DNA of 12,871 nucleotides. It comes from Acidimicrobiaceae bacterium UBA7830. Lineage in GTDB: Bacteria; Actinomycetota; Acidimicrobiia; Acidimicrobiales; Ilumatobacteraceae. The stretch covers positions 29,222 through 42,092 of the forward strand of contig DLTS01000051.1 of NCBI GenBank assembly GCA_002501485.1. Reading direction: 5' to 3'. Shown here in pieces: positions 6,826-12,871 of this stretch. Both the position numbers and the translations under genes were made by a program. A model generated the notes under the pieces. The model saw only the letters and a program-made list of their open reading frames with translations. It did no database searches and was not told the DNA's origin. How positions within the stretch are numbered: position 1 is the stretch's first letter; each line of letters starts with the position of its first letter.

Positions 6826-8430
6826 TTAGTCAAGCGGGGTGAGTCCATCATCTGCAGACATCTTCTGCAATTTGAACTTCTGGATCTTCCCACTGCCGGT
6901 CAGCGGGAACTCGTCGACGACGAACCAGTCACGCGGCGTTTTGTGCGGAGCGATTGAACTGCGAACGTAATCGAACAACTCCTGACGCCGAAGGGTCGCA
7001 CCGGGAGCCGGCCTCAAGACCGCTGCAACGGTCTCGCCCCATTTCTCATCAGGCAAACCGATGACGGCGACCTCTGCGATGCTGTCGTGCTCGAACAACA
7101 CATCTTCAATTTCGCGCGGATAGATATTTTCACCACCACGAATAATCATGTCTTTGAGGCGACCTTCGATACGGGTATAGCCGCGCTCATCCATCATGCA
7201 GAGATCGCCGGTGTGCAACCAGCCCTCATCGTCGATCGCAGCGGCGGTAGCTTCCGGCATGTCAAAGTACTCCATCATCACGTGGTAACCGCGAGTGAGG
7301 TACTCGCCGGGTTCACCACAGGGGACAATGTCGCCGGTCTCAGAATCAATGATTTTCACTTCGGTGTGAGGCATCGGGCTGCCGAGCGTGAGCGTTTTGT
7401 CAATTGTTGTGTCCTGCGGCGAAGTCATCGATGCCACCGGCGAACATTCGGTCTGGCCGAACACGATGGTGAACGCCGCACCAGTTTCTTTCTCAATTCG
7501 CTCGACAAGAGGTGCCGGCACAGTGGATCCACCAGAGCAAACCGCCTCAAGCGACGTGATGTCGCGGTTTGGGTACTCAGGATGTTCGAGCATCGAAATC
7601 AACATCGTCGGTACCGCAAGCATCGCCGAGCCCTCATATTCCTCGATCAGTTCCAACACCAACGAGGGGTCGAAGGCCTCAAGCAACACGAGGGTGCACT
7701 TCTTCGATACTGCAGACAGCACGCCGAGAACACATCCACCGGTGTGGAAAAGCGGCATCGGGCACACCCACGTTCCACCCTCGGGCACTCCCATGCGGTC
7801 AGCGGTGTGCGTTGCATTGTTCACGAGGGCTCGGTTGCGCAGTAGTGCACCCTTCGGGAATCCGGTGGTTCCAGACGTGTACTGAATCATGACCGCATCG
7901 TCTGGCCTGACCTCGGGGAGTTCGATATCAGGGTCTGCTGCTTGGCCCAGTTCAAGCACATCCTCCGTTGCAAGGATGACTCGAAGTTCTGAGCAGTTTG
8001 GCGCGATCTCGTCGGCAATCTTTCGCATCGGATTGCCACGGTGGTTTGTTGCGACGATGAGCCCAGCCGAACGCGACTGGTTGAGCACATATTCGACTTC
8101 GCTTGCTTGCAGCGCCGGGTTGACGGTGACGAGGATGACGCCCGCCATCGCGCAGGCAAATTCGAGCACCATCCACTCTGGGAGGTTCGGCGCCCACAGC
8201 GCAACGCGTTCGCCACGCTCAAATCGAGTGGTGAGGGCACGGGCGACTGCCTCGGCCTCCAGCAGTAATTCACGGTACGTCCACTGGCGACGATCATTCG
8301 GGTCTGGCAGACCAGCGATAAGCGCAACCTGCTCAGGAACTTCCCTCACCGCCTCGCGAAGCAAGTCTCCGATGGTGAGATCACGCAGATCGATTTCGGT
8401 TGGACCAAATGCATGCGATGGCACTGACAT
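6826..8430 (-). CDS. AMP-forming acyl-CoA synthetase (medium/long-chain fatty acid-CoA ligase type)
   Basis: This 534-residue ANL-superfamily enzyme activates a carboxylic acid with ATP to acyl-AMP and then to acyl-CoA. The motifs are complete: P-loop YTSGTTGFPKG (184-194), MPLFHTGG (225-232), FGQTECSP (324-331), WLHTGD (404-409), GRLKDMIIRGGENIYPREIE (423-442) and the C-terminal catalytic lysine in PLTGSGKIQK (Lys515). The overall arrangement is that of the FadD3/FadD-like fatty acid ligases common in actinobacteria; chain length cannot be read from sequence alone. The ATG at 8428-8430 lacks a ribosome binding site but has TAATGT ending 6 bases before it, as in leaderless genes. It is convergent with the SDR gene and divergent from the scramblase-like gene. 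Confidence 0.94.
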   Translation of the reverse strand: MSVPSHAFGPTEIDLRDLTIGDLLREAVREVPEQVALIAGLPDPNDRRQWTYRELLLEAEAVARALTTRFERGERVALWAPNLPEWMVLEFACAMAGVILVTVNPALQASEVEYVLNQSRSAGLIVATNHRGNPMRKIADEIAPNCSELRVILATEDVLELGQAADPDIELPEVRPDDAVMIQYTSGTTGFPKGALLRNRALVNNATHTADRMGVPEGGTWVCPMPLFHTGGCVLGVLSAVSKKCTLVLLEAFDPSLVLELIEEYEGSAMLAVPTMLISMLEHPEYPNRDITSLEAVCSGGSTVPAPLVERIEKETGAAFTIVFGQTECSPVASMTSPQDTTIDKTLTLGSPMPHTEVKIIDSETGDIVPCGEPGEYLTRGYHVMMEYFDMPEATAAAIDDEGWLHTGDLCMMDERGYTRIEGRLKDMIIRGGENIYPREIEDVLFEHDSIAEVAVIGLPDEKWGETVAAVLRPAPGATLRRQELFDYVRSSIAPHKTPRDWFVVDEFPLTGSGKIQKFKLQKMSADDGLTPLD

Positions 8431-8436
8431 GTCTCG

Positions 8437-8442
8437 ACATTA
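8437..8442 (-). promoter_or_regulatory. -10 box of acyl-CoA synthetase gene (leaderless)
   Basis: TAATGT on the minus strand fits TANNNT and ends 6 bases before the ATG, in the absence of any Shine-Dalgarno sequence. The -35 region is not clear. An 11-bp palindrome (TTGCAATGCAA, 8452-8462) lies about where a regulator would block this promoter; the palindrome is short and may be chance. Confidence 0.4.
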
Positions 8443-8499
8443 GCCATTTGGTTGCAATGCAATTTCGCCGGAGCCAATCACGACATATTTTCGAGAGAG

Positions 8500-8505
8500 T
8501 ACTGT
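8500..8505 (+). promoter_or_regulatory. -10 box of scramblase-like gene (leaderless)
   Basis: TACTGT fits TANNNT and ends 7 bases before the ATG at 8513, the same spacing as at the tetR start, with no ribosome binding site. This decides the start: the upstream GTG at 8504-8506 lies inside the -10 box. Confidence 0.45.
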
Positions 8506-8512
8506 GGACGTC

Positions 8513-9397
8513 ATGACAAATTCTCCTGCAAATTGGTACGACGACCCCACGGGACGACATCAACACCGTTATTGGGATGGAAATGCGTGGACATCACATG
8601 TCTCAGATGACGGCATTCAGGGCACGGATGACATCGCAGCCGCAAGCGCTCCGCAAACCGAACAGTCAGCGCCAAGCGGCCTCGACCGACTCGATGCCGG
8701 CCTCACGATCGGCGACGAGGGTTCGAAAGTCGATGAGCAGTTGCATGGAGGTGGCCGTCGAGGGGTTGGCATCGAAGGAACTATCGAGGGCGGGGGTGGG
8801 GGCATCCTCACCGAGCCGATTCTCGTCGTCAATCAGAAAGCGAAACTCATCGAGCTCTCGAACCAGTACACCGTGTTCGACCAGCACGGAACGGCAATCG
8901 CAGTTGTCAATCAGGTCGGTCAGTCGACCGCTCGAAAAGTACTCCGTCTCGTATCGAGTCTCGACCAGTTTCTTAAGACCCGTCTCGACATCACGGACTC
9001 TGATGGGCGCGTCATCCTTCGGCTGACCCGCCCAGGAAAAATCGTGAAGTCGACAGTGATTGTGAGCGATGGCAACGATGTCGAACTTGGTCGCATCGTT
9101 CAGCAGAATGCCATTGGGAAAATCAATTTTGCACTCGAAGTTGGTGGTGAGCGTCTCGGTTCAATCAAGGCGGAGAACTGGCGGGCATGGAATTTCTCGA
9201 TTACCGATGCCGCGGATCGCGAGATCGCACGGGTGACAAAGACGTGGGAGGGCCTTGCGAAAACCATGTTCACAACGGCTGACAATTACGTCTTGCAAAT
9301 TTCAGAACGCGCACCCGAGCCGCTGAACTCGTTGGTAGTTGCCAGCGCGCTGAGTATTGATACTGCGCTCAAGCAAGACAACCGCGGACTCGGCTGA
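8513..9397 (+). CDS. DUF2510 - phospholipid scramblase-like (LURP-one related) fusion protein
   Basis: This 294-residue protein has three parts. Residues 5-31 form a DUF2510 module (NWYDDPTGRH, then RYWDGNAWTSHV), a short aromatic motif characteristic of actinobacterial membrane-associated proteins. Residues about 33-100 are a low-complexity linker with a glycine-rich end (79-97). Residues about 101-285 form a tubby/scramblase-like beta-barrel: repeated strand patterns such as LVVNQKAKLIELSNQYTVFD, then RLVSSLDQFLKTRLDI, WRAWNFSITD, and the closing VVASALSIDTALKQD, typical of actinobacterial scramblase-related proteins. Lipid scrambling has not been shown for bacterial members; a lipid- or membrane-linked role is inference. 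No signal peptide is seen. The ATG at 8513 is chosen over the GTG at 8504 because it begins the DUF2510 module normally and has a -10 box 7 bases upstream. Confidence 0.85.
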   Translation: MTNSPANWYDDPTGRHQHRYWDGNAWTSHVSDDGIQGTDDIAAASAPQTEQSAPSGLDRLDAGLTIGDEGSKVDEQLHGGGRRGVGIEGTIEGGGGGILTEPILVVNQKAKLIELSNQYTVFDQHGTAIAVVNQVGQSTARKVLRLVSSLDQFLKTRLDITDSDGRVILRLTRPGKIVKSTVIVSDGNDVELGRIVQQNAIGKINFALEVGGERLGSIKAENWRAWNFSITDAADREIARVTKTWEGLAKTMFTTADNYVLQISERAPEPLNSLVVASALSIDTALKQDNRGLG

Positions 9398-9424
9398 CGA
9401 TCACCGAACAAGGGTGAGCTGTGG

Positions 9425-10603
9425 TCACTCGAGGTGGCCGGCAACCATGTAGAACCAGAACGGGAACGGAGCCTCTTGCTCTTTGAGAGAACGCCGTGCC
9501 TCAAGGATGGTCTTTCCCGCCTCGGTGACCTCGTAGAACCATGCATCGAACGAACGGCTTCCGGGGGCAAGATCGCCGACCAGTTCGAGCGCTGCTTCGA
9601 GATAATACGCACGAATGTCATGGCATACCGCGACGGTGTTCTTGCCAGGGAGTTTGACCTCTTTCCATGCGGCACCCTGTGCCCACTGGTGAAGAGTGTC
9701 GAGGGCCGCAGGAATCTGCTCGGGTTCGATAGCTCGACCGACTGCGGTGACACCTTTACGCTCAACGGCACGTCGATAGGCCGAGATAAGCCCTCTGGCT
9801 TCGTCGACTGCTGGTGGGGCATTCGGGTCATCACGTGGAGGAAGTGGGCACGCCATCGGCATCTCGTCTGATTCGACGACCTCAGGGAAATGCTCGAAGG
9901 TGGGTTCGTCTGCCTCAAGAAGGTTGAACGCCTGTTGCAACACCTGGTGCTGGAACGCGGCGTCTCCGGGTTTGCCGAGCGGACGGCCTAACGGGAATTC
10001 GCAGGCGAGCACACGGGGGGGGCCGACCTTCTTCGCAACGTCAGCCATCGAGGCGAGAACAATCGTTGCAATTCCGGTGTCCTCAAAAACATGGGCGAGC
10101 GTACTCACGGTACGCGTGCAGAGAGGTCAAACCGGGGTGAGTAGCACAACGTCAACTGCATCAGCGTTGAGTTGCACTGCGCATTGAGGACCCGTATCGA
10201 GTCTGATCTCACTCACCGTGTCGGGCTGATTACCGGCGAATGCAAAATGCCGAGGCGCAACTTCTCCGATCACACCGTCTGCAGCGAGCTCTTCGAGGCG
10301 ATCGATCGGGTAGACGACGTTGAGGTCGAGGTGGAACCCCGAATGATCGAAGTTTGGGCTCCAATGGCCCATGATGAGGTTGCGGTCATCACGATTAAAT
10401 GCACGGAAACCAGCGTCACCCTGCGCAAAACGATCTTGGTCAGGGCGGTGGAGTGACGCGCTCGTCACAATCGCAACACGACATTCCGATAATGGCTTTC
10501 TGAGTTTGTTAAAACTCGTCGATGTGAATTCTGGCGCATCCATTGTCGAGGCAAGTGCACGCATTGCGTCATCGCCTCGGGTTGCGGCTCGATCTTGTGT
10601 CAT
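9425..10603 (-). CDS. GrdB/PrdB-like selenoprotein (in-frame TGA read as selenocysteine)
   Basis: The frame opens at the ATG at 10601-10603, five bases after a perfect AGGAGGT, and runs to a TGA at 10127-10129, then continues open in the same frame to the stop at 9425-9427. Read through, it gives 392 residues with selenocysteine 159 in the redox motif TPV-U-P-L-C (Cys162). The two halves join into one recognisable selenoprotein B fold of the glycine/sarcosine/betaine/D-proline reductase family: ECRVAIVTSASLH (about 40-52), VVYPIDRLEELAADGVIGEVAPRHFAF (about 96-122), AVDVVLLTPV before Sec, then TLAHVFEDTGIATIVL and PRVLACEFPLGRPLGKPGD (about 195-215). A SECIS-like hairpin lies just after the TGA. 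Residues about 266-392 are an extra C-terminal region that I do not recognise. In anaerobes this family reduces amines; in an apparently aerobic actinobacterium the substrate is unknown, with thiol/selenol redox chemistry likely. The alternative of two genes or a pseudogene is less likely. It follows the 109-residue gene by 56 bases. Confidence 0.87.
10099..10115 (-). other. bacterial SECIS-like hairpin of the selenoprotein mRNA
   Basis: In the minus-strand RNA, GCGUAC (10115-10110) pairs perfectly with GUACGC (10104-10099) around the 5-base loop CGUGA. The loop begins 18 bases after the UGA and has G as its second base. Bacterial SECIS elements lie directly downstream of the UGA, with a small apical loop carrying a G in its first two bases at about 16-37 bases' distance, so size, place and loop all fit. 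A further G-C/C-G step (10119-10118 with 10096-10095) may extend the stem below a small internal loop. Fold made by eye. Confidence 0.7.
10127..10129 (-). other. recoded UGA codon (selenocysteine 159)
   Basis: The TGA at 10129-10127 interrupts a protein family exactly at the residue where selenoprotein B homologs carry Sec or Cys, and is followed by Pro-Leu-Cys in frame. Three observations support recoding: homology continues without a gap on both sides, the UxxC redox motif results, and a hairpin with SECIS features follows. Confidence 0.83.
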
Positions 10604-10659
10604 TGCGACCTCCTATCGGTTCAACCTAGTTGGCTGAAGAATTGTGATTCGAGGTCGGG

Positions 10660-10989
10660 TCACGGCTCCATCACAATCCAACCGCGACGCTGTAATTCAG
10701 CGGCCAATACACCGCTGGGCATCGACTGCACCGAACGCTCGTCATTTGTCAGACGTGCCGATGACTGAGGTTGAGAGGGTGCAGTTGGGTCGTGCTCGTT
10801 GCCTTCAAGTTCGGCGATGAGAGCATCAGCCTCGTCTCGGGTGAACTTGCCATTGCCCTGGCGCTGGGTGAACCCCATTGGGCCGCGTGCAGATCGAAAA
10901 TTGTCGTGGCCGGCTTTCTGAAGTAATTCGAGAAGTCGTTCAAGCTGACGAGCACTTGCCGGAGGACCAGCTGACTGGTTGAACGCCAT
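10660..10989 (-). CDS. small protein of unknown function (109 residues)
   Basis: I do not recognise a function. The protein has two short helical-looking modules: residues 12-62, with ARQLERLLELLQKAGH, a basic RSARGPMGFTQRQGNGKF stretch and the helix TRDEADALIAELE, and residues 87-106 with VLAAELQRRGW. Between them is a polar, proline/serine-rich linker (64-86). There is no signal peptide or membrane segment. The frame is open 92 codons further upstream, but that part runs over the divergent LLM gene and looks non-coding, so the ATG at 10987-10989 is used; no good ribosome binding site is seen, so it may be leaderless. It lies 56 bases upstream of the selenoprotein on the same strand, so the two may be co-transcribed, and shares an 82-bp divergent region with the oxidoreductase gene. 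The repeated basic-helix layout might bind nucleic acid, but this is a guess. Confidence 0.7.
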   Translation of the reverse strand: MAFNQSAGPPASARQLERLLELLQKAGHDNFRSARGPMGFTQRQGNGKFTRDEADALIAELEGNEHDPTAPSQPQSSARLTNDERSVQSMPSGVLAAELQRRGWIVMEP

Positions 10990-11004
10990 GTCTGTAGTGT
11001 GACA

Positions 11005-11035
11005 GATCGGTGTTGTAACGACTGAAGCACCGATC
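11005..11035. promoter_or_regulatory. candidate operator: inverted repeat between divergent genes
   Basis: Perfect 8-bp arms, GATCGGTG (11005-11012) and CACCGATC (11028-11035), are separated by 15 bases inside the 82-bp divergent region between the 109-residue gene and the LLM oxidoreductase. Arm centres are about 23 bp apart, roughly two helical turns, so a dimeric regulator could control both genes. No regulator is adjacent. Confidence 0.4.
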
Positions 11036-11071
11036 ACTCGAGAAGACCGGCAGAGCGGGCAGAATTTACCT

Positions 11072-12037
11072 GTGGACTGGTCAGTAAACCTCATGGCAAA
11101 AGCGCCCATTGGCGAGATTGTCGAACTTGCGGTGCTCGCAGAGCGGATGGGGTACGACCGTTGCTGGTTGTTTGACGAGGGTGTCATGACGCGTGATGTG
11201 TTTGTCACTCTTACAGCGATCGCAGAACGCACATCAACGATCAAGATCGGTCCGGGAATCACCAATCCTTACGTGCGACATCCCGGTTCGACCGCAGCCG
11301 CTATTGCATCGATTGACGAGTTGAGCAATGGGCGAGCCTTCATCGGCGTCGGTGCCGGAGGCGTTCTTGCCCTCGGGCCACTCGCAGTCGAACGCACCCG
11401 GCCACTTCAAGTGATGGCCGACGCCGTGAACGCCATCCGAAGGCTATTTGCTGGCGACACGGTCACTATGACGAGCGAAACCTTCGCTCTAAACAATGCC
11501 CGCTTAGGGTACGCCCGCCCAGATATCGAAATCATCATGGCTGGTCGAGGGCCACGCATGACCAACCTCGGCGGTCGAATCTCAGACGGGTTCTATTTGA
11601 GTTATCCGTATCTCCCTGGTCTCGACGACCAAGTGAAGATGATTCGTGATGCAGCCGCTGGGGAGGAACGGCATATCGCATGGTCAACAGGAATTGCCCG
11701 TGATGAGCACGAACTACAGCAAATGCGTGCTCAGTTAACCTTTCGCTTAGTTGATTCTCCGCCAGTCGTATGCGAGGCATTAGGTATTAGCGATGATCAG
11801 CTGAATGCTCTCCGCTCGGCTCTCGCTAATGGAGGCCCCCCATCGGCAGCTCATCTTGTACAAGAAGAGTGGCTCGACAGCTTTGGAGTTGTCGGCGATA
11901 CCGAGACGTGCCGTCAAACCATTAGCGAGACTGCCTCACAATGTGGCGTCACCGATTTCATCGTACCGGTGCAAGACCTCGACCGAGCCGAGGAACTCAT
12001 CACTGCTTTCGCTCCAGGTTACAACTCGGTGGGTTGA
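11072..12037 (+). CDS. LLM-class flavin/F420-dependent oxidoreductase
   Basis: This 321-residue protein is of the luciferase-like monooxygenase fold (TIM barrel), closest in style to the F420-dependent 5,10-methylenetetrahydromethanopterin reductase-like group of actinobacteria. Visible are strand 1 (WSVNLM), ELAVLAERMGYDRCWLFDE (18-36), IKIGPGITNPYVRHPGSTAA (58-77), the helix IDELSNGRAFIGVGAGG (81-97) and the later ARPDIEIIMAGRGPRM segment. The fold binds F420 or FMN; the F420 reading is inferred from the family type. The GTG at 11072-11074 is chosen because it supplies the first barrel strand, which a later ATG at 11093 would lose; no strong ribosome binding site is seen. Codon use is more AT-rich around 11730-11830, with several TTA leucine codons. 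The stop codon lies inside the left arm of a terminator. Substrate unknown. Confidence 0.88.
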   Translation: MDWSVNLMAKAPIGEIVELAVLAERMGYDRCWLFDEGVMTRDVFVTLTAIAERTSTIKIGPGITNPYVRHPGSTAAAIASIDELSNGRAFIGVGAGGVLALGPLAVERTRPLQVMADAVNAIRRLFAGDTVTMTSETFALNNARLGYARPDIEIIMAGRGPRMTNLGGRISDGFYLSYPYLPGLDDQVKMIRDAAAGEERHIAWSTGIARDEHELQQMRAQLTFRLVDSPPVVCEALGISDDQLNALRSALANGGPPSAAHLVQEEWLDSFGVVGDTETCRQTISETASQCGVTDFIVPVQDLDRAEELITAFAPGYNSVG

Positions 12038-12061
12038 CCTCGGCTAACGAGGTCAACCCAC
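12029..12061. terminator. bidirectional hairpin terminator
   Basis: A perfect 14-bp inverted repeat, GTGGGTTGACCTCG (12029-12042) and CGAGGTCAACCCAC (12048-12061), has a 5-base loop. It sits between two convergent genes and contains the LLM gene stop codon in its left arm. There is no T-run on either side, as is common for actinobacterial intrinsic terminators. Confidence 0.75.
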
Positions 12062-12078
12062 AATGAGCTAGTTGACGT

Positions 12079-12687
12079 CTAGACGAGGCGGTTCATGAGA
12101 ACACGGCCGATGACACTCCAGCCTTGTTCGCCTATGCGCTTCGCCATCTCAGGGTCGGCAAAGTTTTTGGCTGATGCGGCTACAAGGTCGTCAAGTGAAT
12201 CAGTTGCTGTGACAACCGTTCCTTGGAAGGGGGAAGGACCAGCCGCAACTGCCTGAAGGCCGATCATGCCGTTCGCACCCTCGCTCATTGTTTTCCAACT
12301 GTGCTCCAAGTTTGAGGCGGCAGTCGCATCGTCGAGTGGTCGTCCGGCAATGTAGATCACTGATCCGTACTTTCCCTCGCGCTCGCCCACCTCACCTTGG
12401 ACCCGGAAGAGAATCCGGCGAGACACGCTGACCTGTGTGTCCCGCATCATTTGGACTATTTCTGAATCCTGGTAAAGCGCTGCTTGACCTGCCATCGCTG
12501 CGTCGATCGTTTCAAATTCGAATCCAACGATGCACATTCCTGCGAGCTCGCCTCCCATGATGATCTGATTGGCGTTGATGGACGTTGCGCCGAATTCCTT
12601 AATACGATCACCCGCCCAGCCTGAACCCGCAGCAGCGAACTCCTGAACGTTGCCAATGGAACCGAGGACTGAATATAGGTATGACAT
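12079..12687 (-). CDS. unknown protein with two homologous alpha-beta halves
   Basis: I do not recognise a characterised family. The 202 residues form two similar halves, about 1-95 and 107-201. Matching elements in order are INANQIIMGGELAGMCIVGFEF with IGLQAVAAGPSPFQGTVVTAT, then ETIDAAMAGQAALYQDSEIVQMM with DSLDDLVAASAKNFADPEMAKRI, then VSRRILFRV with IGRVLMNRL. This strand-helix-helix-strand pattern suggests a duplicated ferredoxin-like (dimeric alpha/beta barrel, ABM-like) fold, where a small molecule or haem is often bound in the barrel; this is inference. There is no signal peptide or membrane segment. The frame is open 39 codons further upstream with a Cys/His-rich, non-coding-looking stretch; the ATG at 12685-12687 has AAGGGGG seven bases upstream and starts with the first strand. 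It is convergent with the LLM gene and downstream of the tRNA on the same strand. Confidence 0.78.
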   Translation of the reverse strand: MSYLYSVLGSIGNVQEFAAAGSGWAGDRIKEFGATSINANQIIMGGELAGMCIVGFEFETIDAAMAGQAALYQDSEIVQMMRDTQVSVSRRILFRVQGEVGEREGKYGSVIYIAGRPLDDATAASNLEHSWKTMSEGANGMIGLQAVAAGPSPFQGTVVTATDSLDDLVAASAKNFADPEMAKRIGEQGWSVIGRVLMNRLV

Positions 12688-12779
12688 AAGTTCCCCCTTA
12701 GAGAAGTGAAGTTGGTAACGCTGGAAAGAGTGCGTTGGACAATGTGTACACGATGTTTCTGAGAAATGAACAAGCGGAG

Positions 12780-12809
12780 AACACTGCCTTCGGCAACATC
12801 TCATGTCAA
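12780..12809 (-). promoter_or_regulatory. possible promoter of the two-halves protein
   Basis: On the minus strand a perfect TTGACA (12809-12804) is followed after 17 bases by CAGTGT, a weak -10 match. It begins right after the tRNA terminator and would give a 5' untranslated region of roughly 85 bases. The match is weak in its -10 part. Confidence 0.28.
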
Positions 12810-12813
12810 CAGA

Positions 12814-12841
12814 AAGGACCCTCGCTTTCGCAAGGGTCCTT
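12814..12841 (-). terminator. intrinsic terminator of the tRNA transcript
   Basis: Perfect 9-bp arms AAGGACCCT (12814-12822) and AGGGTCCTT (12833-12841) enclose an inner GC-GAAA-GC hairpin with a stable GNRA tetraloop on the minus strand. Reading the minus strand, the stem begins 4 bases after the tRNA CCA end and is followed by TCTGTT, a short T-rich tail. Confidence 0.8.
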
Positions 12842-12845
12842 CAGA

Positions 12846-12871
12846 TGGTGGCGGGGGCAGGATTTGAACCT
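12846..12871 (-). tRNA. tRNA gene, 3' end only (isotype not determinable)
   Basis: The minus strand reads as the 3' end of a tRNA: part of the T stem (AGG at 12871-12869), the T loop TTCAAAT (12868-12862), the other T-stem strand CCTGC (12861-12857), the acceptor strand CCCCGCC (12856-12850), discriminator A (12849) and an encoded CCA (12848-12846). The 5' acceptor strand is therefore expected to be GGCGGGG. The anticodon lies beyond the window. A GGCGGGG acceptor occurs in some bacterial elongator methionine tRNAs, but this is only a hint. Confidence 0.85.

Noticed and set aside
7087..7845. 252-residue plus-strand frame inside the acyl-CoA synthetase gene
   Set aside because: It is an antisense shadow, rich in His and Arg, without domain features.
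9398..9424. TCACC...GGTGA repeat between convergent genes as a terminator
   Set aside because: Only 5-bp arms and no T-run; too weak to call.
9425..10108. A separate 227-residue gene starting at GTG 10108
   Set aside because: The GTG sits in the loop of the SECIS-like hairpin with no ribosome binding site, and the frame is continuous with the upstream half apart from one TGA in a UxxC motif.
10990..11265. N-terminal extension of the 109-residue protein by 92 codons
   Set aside because: It overlaps the divergent LLM gene and its promoter region, and has low-complexity, non-domain-like composition. A CPLC in it is coincidental.
12778..12803. GAGA...TGCC-TTC-GGCA...TCTC hairpin upstream of the two-halves protein
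   Set aside because: The stem is short and broken by an internal loop, has no T-run, and overlaps a candidate promoter; probably chance.

Overview
The window looks like a chromosomal segment from a free-living, probably aerobic actinobacterium, perhaps of the Acidimicrobiia type. This is inferred from moderate-to-high GC, F420/flavin-type enzymes (an LLM-class oxidoreductase and a PPOX-fold protein), a DUF2510-scramblase fusion, several apparently leaderless genes, and dense lipid and branched-chain acyl-CoA metabolism. TGA is the normal stop codon of many genes here, so the code is standard. One TGA, at 10127-10129, is very probably read as selenocysteine.

Layout. (1) 4448 down to 1, minus strand: an autoregulated-looking operon of a TetR-family repressor, a carboxyltransferase (methylcrotonyl-CoA carboxylase beta type), a biotin-carrying biotin carboxylase (alpha subunit) and an acyl-CoA dehydrogenase cut by the window edge. 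The first two genes overlap by 4 bases and the others are 10 and 25 bases apart. An 18-bp palindrome lies inside the tetR promoter. Together these genes would oxidise and carboxylate a branched acyl-CoA such as the leucine-derived one. (2) 4497-5887, minus strand: a PPOX-fold flavin/F420 protein and a fumarylacetoacetate hydrolase-family enzyme. The latter is divergent from (3) an HSD10-like short-chain dehydrogenase on the plus strand (6028-6816), which has lost two classical SDR signatures. (4) 6826-8430, minus strand: a fatty acyl-CoA synthetase, divergent from a DUF2510-scramblase protein (8513-9397). (5) 9425-10603, minus strand: a GrdB/PrdB-like selenoprotein that a naive gene caller would split in two at the in-frame TGA, with a SECIS-like hairpin just downstream of the TGA. 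Upstream of it is a 109-residue protein of unknown function, divergent from (6) an LLM-class F420-dependent oxidoreductase (11072-12037). (7) A strong 14-bp inverted-repeat terminator, then a minus-strand protein of unknown function made of two homologous halves (12079-12687). (8) The 3' end of a tRNA gene on the minus strand, followed by its terminator.

The main discovery is the recoded selenoprotein. It implies that this genome carries selenocysteine insertion machinery (selA, selB, selC, selD), none of which is visible here. No stretch longer than 300 bases lacks a gene. No CRISPR array, insertion sequence, phage gene or replication origin was seen.
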